Below are positions 26,138 through 32,463 of a stretch of 41,643 bases of DNA, piece by piece. A program made the translations under genes and the position numbers. The notes beneath the pieces are model-generated. The model had not been told where the DNA came from. It did not search any database and saw only the letters and a list, made by a program, of their open reading frames with translations. Position 1 is the first letter of the stretch. Each line of letters begins with the position of its first letter. The DNA is from Candidatus Cryptobacteroides excrementipullorum (lineage in GTDB: Bacteria; Bacteroidota; Bacteroidia; Bacteroidales; UBA932): the NCBI GenBank assembly GCA_017695065.1, contig JADILZ010000067.1, positions 1 through 41,643 on the forward strand, written 5' to 3'.

Positions 26138-28480
26138 ATGAAAAGTTATTTCAGATTCCTCTGGAGGAACAAACTCTACACTGCCATTGAAGTGCTCGGG
26201 ATGGCGATAGCGATCGCATTCGTCATATTCATAGCATCGTTCATCATCGGCGAACTGTCATACGACAGGCAGCTGAAAGGCACGGATGACATATATGTGG
26301 CCCATTCCGAAAGGCTGTTTATAGGGAGCGCCACCATCAAAGAACAGGTGGAAGGGAAATTCCCGGAAGTCGAGGATATCTGCAGAATGGCCAGTACCTC
26401 TATTTTCGGAGGGATATCCTCGTATGTGAAGGTGGATGACGAGGAGTTCAGGCAGAACGCGCTGCTTGTGGACGAGAATTTCTTCGAGATGTTCACATTC
26501 CCCCTGTCCGCCGGAACGCCGGAAGAGGCACTGCCGTCAATGAACTCGGTCGCAGTGTCGGAGAGCTTCGCTTCCAGGTATTTCGAAGGGAAGGACCCTT
26601 ACGGCCAGAGCTTCATCCTGGAGCTGAACGGGCAGCAGGAGCCGGTGACTGTGACTGCTGTTTACAAGGATTTCAAGAGCACTGTATTCCCGGCCCAGGA
26701 CATCATGTACAGAATCGACCTTTTCGGGAAGATGTTCCCGGAAGGAGTGATCAACGGGAACGGCATGGCTGTCACTTTCTATAAAATGGCGCCAGGCACC
26801 GACATCCAGAGTCTCAACGCCAGGCTGGAAGAAACAGTCAAGGAGAACGACATGCTCTATCAGTATGACATGTTCCATGAGTACACCCTCTCCCCTTTCA
26901 AAGATATCCATTTCGGGATAATCGACGAATCCGCCCCGTTCGTAGGTGTGGTCTCCAAGGACTATATCAGACTTTTCATCGCGGCCGGAGTGCTGCTCCT
27001 GGTATTCGCCCTGCTCAACTACATCTCCCTGACAGTGGCCCAGACCGGTTTCAGGGCCAAGGAGATGGCCACGCGCAGGCTGCTCGGGTCGCAGAAAAGC
27101 GGGATAGTGGCGAGGTATCTGTCCGAAGCGCTGATCCTTACAGTGATTTCATTCGCCCTGGCACTCGTTTTCGCGGAGATATTCTCCCCTGTCATGAGTG
27201 AGCTGATCGGGAAGGAAGTCAGTCCGCTGTCGGAATTCAATACGGCCGAAGCGGCATTCTGCATAGTGCTGGTGGCGCTCCTGAGCATCTGTTCCGGGAT
27301 CGTGCCCGCTGCGATCGTATCCCGGTTCAGACCTATTTCAGTGGTGAAAGGGGAATTTACCAGGACGAGCAGGATGACCCTCGGAAAGATATTCGTAGTG
27401 ATACAGAACAGTGTGGCAGTGGCCACCCTGGCCTTGGCGGCGGTGATGTTCCTGCAGATAAGACACATGGTAAACAAGCCTATGGGATATGAGAAGGACG
27501 GTGTCATACAGGTGGCTGGAGCCGGGAAATCGACTGATTACCATATAGACGAACTGAGACAGCTGTCCTGTGTGGAGAAGGTAGGATGGCTGCAGTTCGA
27601 GCCAATGGGAGCGTCCCATGCAGGCATGGCCTGGAAACGGAACGGAGAGGAACTCCATTTCGACATGTATTTCGGTTCCCAGGAGGCCTTCGAGGTCATA
27701 GGGCTGAAAGTCATAAGGCAGAATGCGGAGCCTGTTTCCCAGGCAATGTGGATGACGGAAAGCGCGATGCGTTCGCTCGGGCTGGACTATGACTGCACCT
27801 CCCTGGAACTGGACAACGGGATGAGCATCCCAGTATGCGGCATAATACAGGATTTCACCAAGGGCAGGGCCGGCGCCCCTGCCGGAGAGTTCCTGCTCTG
27901 CTGCTGGATAATGGACATGGAGTCAGAGGAAGATTTCAGGGTAATCCGGCAACTGGCAGTAAAGGTGAACGGGGACGAGAAGGACGCTCTCAGGCAGATA
28001 AAGGATTTCTATGCATCGAAAGGGTTTTCCGAGGACGAGATACATGTGCAGACCTACAACGAGATAAACCGCAATCTCTACTACATGGAAGACCAGAACA
28101 TGCGGCTTATTACTGTGTTCACCGGGCTCATCCTCTTGCTGTCTGTGATGGCGATGATAGCCATGAGTACATACTATGCGCGCCAGCACGCACGGCAGAC
28201 CGCCATCCGCAAGGTGATGGGATGCAGCCGTTCGAAGGTATTTGTGGACACGGCGCGGGGATTCCTTTATGCTGTAGGCATAGCCGTGGCGATCGGGGTG
28301 CCGTGCAGCGCAATCGTGGCCGGTCACTGGCTCGAAAGCTACTCTTACAGGATCGGCAACTCGGTATGGATCTACCTGACGGCGGCGCTTGCCATGCTTG
28401 CGGTGGCCGTGGTGTCGATTTCCTGGCAGGCGGTCAGGCTGATGAACACGGACCCGGTGGATGCGCTCAAGAATGAGTGA
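26138..28480 (+). CDS. FtsX/MacB-type ABC transporter permease 4
   Basis: Permease of 780 residues. The N-terminus MKSYFRFLWRNKLYTAIEV is nearly identical to permease 3. Double-FtsX layout: helix 1, MacB-type periplasmic domain (SVAVSESFASRYFEGKDPYGQ), first core with YISLTVAQTGFRAKEMATRRLLGSQKSG, middle helix (VIQNSVAVATLALAAVMFLQ), second periplasmic domain, and last core with RQTAIRKVMGCSRSKVF, ending TDPVDALKNE. Its last core is less like permeases 3 and 5 than those are to each other. It has no ATPase domain and presumably uses the ATPase encoded at 31527. Confidence 0.92.
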   Translation: MKSYFRFLWRNKLYTAIEVLGMAIAIAFVIFIASFIIGELSYDRQLKGTDDIYVAHSERLFIGSATIKEQVEGKFPEVEDICRMASTSIFGGISSYVKVDDEEFRQNALLVDENFFEMFTFPLSAGTPEEALPSMNSVAVSESFASRYFEGKDPYGQSFILELNGQQEPVTVTAVYKDFKSTVFPAQDIMYRIDLFGKMFPEGVINGNGMAVTFYKMAPGTDIQSLNARLEETVKENDMLYQYDMFHEYTLSPFKDIHFGIIDESAPFVGVVSKDYIRLFIAAGVLLLVFALLNYISLTVAQTGFRAKEMATRRLLGSQKSGIVARYLSEALILTVISFALALVFAEIFSPVMSELIGKEVSPLSEFNTAEAAFCIVLVALLSICSGIVPAAIVSRFRPISVVKGEFTRTSRMTLGKIFVVIQNSVAVATLALAAVMFLQIRHMVNKPMGYEKDGVIQVAGAGKSTDYHIDELRQLSCVEKVGWLQFEPMGASHAGMAWKRNGEELHFDMYFGSQEAFEVIGLKVIRQNAEPVSQAMWMTESAMRSLGLDYDCTSLELDNGMSIPVCGIIQDFTKGRAGAPAGEFLLCCWIMDMESEEDFRVIRQLAVKVNGDEKDALRQIKDFYASKGFSEDEIHVQTYNEINRNLYYMEDQNMRLITVFTGLILLLSVMAMIAMSTYYARQHARQTAIRKVMGCSRSKVFVDTARGFLYAVGIAVAIGVPCSAIVAGHWLESYSYRIGNSVWIYLTAALAMLAVAVVSISWQAVRLMNTDPVDALKNE

Positions 28481-28787
28481 CGCAGGTATGTGGCCTCGGA
28501 CCTCCAATAATAAGGGAAAAGTCGGTCCTCAGCCACATACCCGCTCGCCGCGGATGGTCCGCACAGCAGCTCCGCATAGTAACTTAACAGGGCCCTTCAG
28601 GGCCGCACCGGAGCGTCAGCGAGGTTTCCGGGGAAGCCGAAGCAGCGGAGGTGCCGGCGAGACAGAGTCGAGCCGCATGCCCCACCGGGGCTGTCACCGT
28701 CAGGTGACTGGGGGTAGACAGACGGCGGTCGCCAGACCGTCAGCCCCGCATAGTAGCATATAAGACAATAAACGACAAGATAACGAA
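28481..28787. repeat. Spacer 4-5 with repeat B and an inverted copy of repeat A
   Basis: No gene in 307 bp. The left end repeats spacer 3-4 (GACGCAGG, then CTCCAATAA and AAAGTCGG). Positions 28588-28619 are an exact 32-base reverse complement of part of repeat A at 18463-18495. Positions 28674-28743 are repeat B, with the core hairpin GTCACC-GTCA-GGTGAC (28693-28708). The right end resembles spacer 3-4 up to the start codon. Longer than spacer 3-4 because it holds the extra repeat A block. Confidence 0.75.
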
Positions 28788-31142
28788 ATGAAAAGTTACA
28801 TCAGATTCCTCTGGAAAAACAGACTCTACACGGTCATCGAACTGGCCGGACTCAGCGTCTCGATAGGATTCGTGATACTGCTGCTGTGCTACACGATACA
28901 GCAGTATTCGATCACACGCGAATTTGAAGACCGGGAACGGATCTATGTCATGGGACTCTCCAACTTCACATCCACCCCTTACGGAATCGCCGACGGAATC
29001 AGAGGGAAAATACCGGAAGTGGAACAGGTCGCCAGGTATCTGAACATGTACGAGACGACAGTGAAGTCTGGGGACGCGGAATACAACGCCACCACCGCGT
29101 ATGTGGACCCTGAGATATTCGACCTGCTCGGGAAAGGGCTGAAGGAAGGGAACATACCGGATCTTGAGGACTGGTCCAATGTGTTCGTATCCGAAAGTTT
29201 CGCGAACAGGATCGGTTCCGACGGGAAAGGCGTGCTCGGCAGGAGAATCAGCATAAATGATCAGCAGTTTACCGTTGCCGGTATCTACAATGACATCGGC
29301 AAGTCAGTATTCTACAGGTCTGACATCCTACTGAATATCAGGCATCCGGAACTGATGAAAGGGAGCATTGACAATCCCCTTTTCATGATCATTGGTGTAG
29401 CCACCCTGGTCAAAGCGCGTGAAGGGACATCCCCGGCCGAGCTCTCGGAGAAGATAAATTCCGTATATTCATCACTTTACGGAAACACAGAAGGGGCTTT
29501 TCTCGAAAACAAGAGCCTGACCAGGATAGACGAACTGTACTTCGCCGATATCAGTTCGCAGTTCACACAGGGAGACAAAAAACTGGTCAACAACCTATTG
29601 ACAGTAGGCCTGGTACTGCTCCTGTGCGCAGTGTTCAACTATATCAACCTCAACACCGCCCTCACAGGGAAACGCGCCCGGGAGATGGCCACCAGACGCC
29701 TCCTCGGCACCTCCCGCGGCGGCATTGTCATAAAGTACATAAAGGAATCGTTCCTGTTCACGGCCCTGTGCTTCGCCATCGGGGTCGCCATAGCATTGAC
29801 ATTCGCCCCGGTGATGAACAACCTTCTGGCCGGGGACGACGGGAGCTATTGGAAAGAGATTGACATGGGAGAGATCGTCCGGCCGGGGTACATGCTTTTC
29901 TTCCTGGGGATTTATGTCACAGTGTCACTGGTTTCAGGGGTGATTCCGGCGGTATTGGCATCGAAGTTCACCCCGATGGACATAATCAGAGGGACTTTCC
30001 GGCTCCAGAGCAGACTGGTGTTCTCCAAGGTGTTCATCGTGCTGCAGAACATGGCCGCGATAGTGCTCATAGCGCTGTCCATCACGATGGAGGCGCAGAT
30101 GAAGCACATGCTCGCGCGACCTGTAGGCTGCAACACGGACGACCTCTTTTACCTTTCGTCTCCGTTCTATGACGGCAACACCACCGTCCTCAAGGAGAGG
30201 CTCCAGGAACTCCCGTGTGTGGAAATGGCAGGATATACTTACGACATCCCCGGGAAAATCTCGCTGCGGGTCACTTCACCGAAAGACGAGATCACCGGCA
30301 GGTATTACCAGTGCTATATCCTGCGCTGCGACAGCGTGGCGTTCAACATGTTCGGGTTCAATGTGGTAAGAAAATTCAGCGACCCCGTACCAGGCTCGCT
30401 GTGGATAAGCGAGAAGGCGATGAAGGACTCCGGTTCCACACCGCCGTATGACGATGTCAGCAGCACTTCGAGGCTCAGTATCTACAAGGATATCGGCGGG
30501 GTGCTGTCCGATTTCATCGTAAACGATGTGACCATGGTCAAGGAAAACGATTACGGGGCTGTGGAGATTATCGGCCAGGAGGACATAAGTTCGAGCAGCC
30601 TCCTGCTGAAGACGAGAGGGGACCACAAGGAGGCAGAGAAAGCGATCACGGAGACCGCGTCCCGGCTGTACTCGGAGATTGTCGGCGGGGAGATGGGAAT
30701 GTCCAGGAGCGGATATATCGGCGATATACAGAAGAAGGATTTGAACGATGTACGCAACAGTGTGAGGATCATCGAATTGTTCATGATACTGGCCGTGGTT
30801 ATATCCGCTATGGGGCTTACGGCGATGAGTATCTACCACGCTTCCGAAAATTCGAAGAGCATCGCCCTGCATAAGATCTACGGCGGGACTGTAGGCAGCG
30901 AGACAGGACGGAACATCAGGGTGTATATGCTGATGACCGCCATCGCGGACCTGCTGGCCGTACCTGTGGCGGTGATCCTGTGCCAGAGGTATCTGCAGGG
31001 GTTCCCGTACAGGATGGATCTGCAGGTGTGGATTTTCGTGGTGACCGTGGCCGTGTCGTTGGCTATCACGGCAGTTTCGGTGCTCTGGCAGGTGAACAGT
31101 GCGGCGCGTGCGAATCCTGTGGATGCGCTCAAGAGTGAGTGA
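28788..31142 (+). CDS. FtsX/MacB-type ABC transporter permease 5
   Basis: Permease of 784 residues. The N-terminus MKSYIRFLWKNRLYTVIEL and both FtsX cores (FNYINLNTALTGKRAREMATRRLLGTSRGG and SIALHKIYGGTVGSETGRN) make it the closest relative of permease 3. The middle helix is LQNMAAIVLIALSITMEAQ and the C-terminus ends ANPVDALKSE. The periplasmic domains are more divergent (VFVSESFANRIGSDGKGVLGRR in the first). Stop and downstream bases (TGAGTGACGCAGG) match those after permeases 3 and 4, marking three related gene-plus-spacer units. The following 384-bp gap carries hairpins and the second operator array. Confidence 0.92.
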   Translation: MKSYIRFLWKNRLYTVIELAGLSVSIGFVILLLCYTIQQYSITREFEDRERIYVMGLSNFTSTPYGIADGIRGKIPEVEQVARYLNMYETTVKSGDAEYNATTAYVDPEIFDLLGKGLKEGNIPDLEDWSNVFVSESFANRIGSDGKGVLGRRISINDQQFTVAGIYNDIGKSVFYRSDILLNIRHPELMKGSIDNPLFMIIGVATLVKAREGTSPAELSEKINSVYSSLYGNTEGAFLENKSLTRIDELYFADISSQFTQGDKKLVNNLLTVGLVLLLCAVFNYINLNTALTGKRAREMATRRLLGTSRGGIVIKYIKESFLFTALCFAIGVAIALTFAPVMNNLLAGDDGSYWKEIDMGEIVRPGYMLFFLGIYVTVSLVSGVIPAVLASKFTPMDIIRGTFRLQSRLVFSKVFIVLQNMAAIVLIALSITMEAQMKHMLARPVGCNTDDLFYLSSPFYDGNTTVLKERLQELPCVEMAGYTYDIPGKISLRVTSPKDEITGRYYQCYILRCDSVAFNMFGFNVVRKFSDPVPGSLWISEKAMKDSGSTPPYDDVSSTSRLSIYKDIGGVLSDFIVNDVTMVKENDYGAVEIIGQEDISSSSLLLKTRGDHKEAEKAITETASRLYSEIVGGEMGMSRSGYIGDIQKKDLNDVRNSVRIIELFMILAVVISAMGLTAMSIYHASENSKSIALHKIYGGTVGSETGRNIRVYMLMTAIADLLAVPVAVILCQRYLQGFPYRMDLQVWIFVVTVAVSLAITAVSVLWQVNSAARANPVDALKSE

Positions 31143-31165
31143 CGCAGGCATGTGGCCGCGAACTT

Positions 31166-31299
31166 CCGGGGCTGTCGCCAAAGGCGACTGGGGGTGGACA
31201 GGCGACCACGGCTCGTCGTGGTCATGCCGGGCGGCGACCCGGCATCCGAGGGAAACCAGGACGGATGGACCTCGGATCCTGAATCAAGTTCAGGATGAC
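31166..31299. repeat. Row of four hairpin repeats downstream of permease 5
   Basis: Four perfect dyads follow one another: GTCGCC-AAA-GGCGAC (31174-31188, a variant of repeat B), GACCACG-GCTCGT-CGTGGTC (31204-31223), ATGCCGGG-CGGCGA-CCCGGCAT (31224-31245) and TCCTGAA-TCAAG-TTCAGGA (31277-31295). From memory, the last two resemble short interspersed palindromes seen between genes in many unrelated bacteria; no search was possible. There is no gene here. The operator palindromes begin 22 bp after the array. Confidence 0.7.
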
Positions 31300-31320
31300 C
31301 GACAGACGCGGAAACCGGAG

Positions 31321-31359
31321 TGTAAAGAATCTTTACATCAGGTGTAAAGTTTTTTTACA
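31321..31359. promoter_or_regulatory. Two 17-bp palindromes upstream of the ABC ATPase gene (putative operator)
   Basis: TGTAAAGAATCTTTACA (31321-31337, a fully symmetric dyad) and TGTAAAGTTTTTTTACA (31343-31359) lie 22 bp apart, about two helical turns. The second is identical to both copies before tolC. They end 167 bp before the ATPase start. A degenerate third site follows at 31464-31480. Confidence 0.6.
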
Positions 31360-31463
31360 CACGAGCGGCCACAACTAAAGATAAAACATTGGCATACAAA
31401 ATATTAAACATATTGGCACAATAATTATACATTATCCCCGTGAAGTGCCGGACAACGGGAAAT

Positions 31464-31480
31464 TGTAAAGAAATCTGACA
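31464..31480. promoter_or_regulatory. Degenerate third copy of the operator palindrome
   Basis: TGTAAA-N5-CTGACA: the left arm is perfect and four of six right-arm bases match. Located 46 bp before the ATPase start codon. Could be a weaker binding site or chance. Confidence 0.3.
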
Positions 31481-31526
31481 TCCGGCATACTGTCATCGGA
31501 AACACAATTATCAAATACACAAAGTC

Positions 31527-32207
31527 ATGATTAAAGTTACAGACCTCTGCAAAGTATTCCGCACGGAAGAAATCGAGACCACAGCTCTCAACAACGTATC
31601 TTTCGAGATCAATGACGGCGAGTTCGTCGCCATCATGGGCCCTTCAGGATGCGGGAAGTCCACCCTGTTGAACATCCTCGGCCTGCTCGACAACCCTACC
31701 AGCGGCAGTTACGAACTCCTCGGCCACGAGGTGGCGAAACTCAAGGAGAAGGACCGCACGAAGTTCCGCAAGGGAAACATCGGATTCGTGTTCCAGAGCT
31801 TCAACCTCATCGACGAACTCAATGTCTATGAGAATGTCGAACTTCCTCTGCGCTACCTCAACATCAGCGCATCGGAGAGGAAACAGAAAGTCACAGAGAT
31901 ACTCAAACGCATGAACATAAGCCACAGGTCGCAGCACTTCCCTCAGCAGCTCTCCGGAGGACAGCAGCAGAGGGTGGCGATCGCGCGTGCCGTGGTGGCA
32001 GGACCCAAGCTGATCCTTGCGGACGAGCCGACCGGTAACCTTGACTCGAAGAACGGCAAGGAGGTGATGGACCTGCTCTCCGAGCTGAACAGGGAAGGCA
32101 CTACCATCGTGATGGTGACCCACTCCCAGAGGGACGCCGCCGTGGCCCAGAGGACCATCGACCTGTTCGACGGGCGGATAGTCAAGGATGTAGCCAATGA
32201 GCTGTAG
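31527..32207 (+). CDS. ABC transporter ATP-binding protein (LolD/MacB class)
   Basis: Cytosolic ATPase of 226 residues that should energise the FtsX-type permeases around it. Motifs are complete: Walker A GPSGCGKST (about residues 38-46), Q-loop FVFQSFNLI, signature LSGGQQQRVAIARA, Walker B LILADEPTGNLD, and the H-loop His in VTHSQRD. The EPTGNLD form and length place it in the LolD/MacB/FtsE class. It is the only ATPase gene among six permease genes in the window. It sits between permeases 5 and 6 with its own upstream operator array, so expression separate from the tolC end is likely. Confidence 0.95.
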   Translation: MIKVTDLCKVFRTEEIETTALNNVSFEINDGEFVAIMGPSGCGKSTLLNILGLLDNPTSGSYELLGHEVAKLKEKDRTKFRKGNIGFVFQSFNLIDELNVYENVELPLRYLNISASERKQKVTEILKRMNISHRSQHFPQQLSGGQQQRVAIARAVVAGPKLILADEPTGNLDSKNGKEVMDLLSELNREGTTIVMVTHSQRDAAVAQRTIDLFDGRIVKDVANEL

Positions 32208-32216
32208 AAGAATCCA

Positions 32217-32387
32217 TATAGAACCCTGAAGCATGTCTGATTATCATAATTTACTGATTGACATAATTTTACAAATCAAACAGATGCTTCAGGCCCTATA
32301 AAGAAGAGGGTCCGTAGCATGGCAGTTAAACATAATATATTGACTATACGTCAATTACGTAAATTTCACATGCTTCAGGGTTCTATA
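32217..32387. repeat. 20-bp perfect inverted repeat flanking a 131-bp AT-rich spacer
   Basis: 32217-32236 is the exact reverse complement of ACATGCTTCAGGGTTCTATA at 32368-32387. A variant of the same motif (ATGCTTCAGGCCCTATA) lies inside at 32283-32299 in the orientation of the right arm. The element starts 10 bp after the ATPase stop and ends 76 bp before permease 6, filling most of a 256-bp gap that holds no gene. It could be a miniature mobile element, a looped operator or a long-stem RNA. No target-site duplication is obvious. Confidence 0.6.
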
Positions 32388-32463
32388 AAAACTGTTTTGG
32401 AAAGGTCTATGAAAGAATTTTCAAGAAAAAATTCAGAAACGGAATCCTTAAAAACGACAGATA

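Noticed and set aside
28481..28787. CRISPR-like array in the repeat-rich spacers
   Set aside because: Repeats are single copies per spacer with different internal sequence, not regularly spaced identical repeats, and no cas genes are present.
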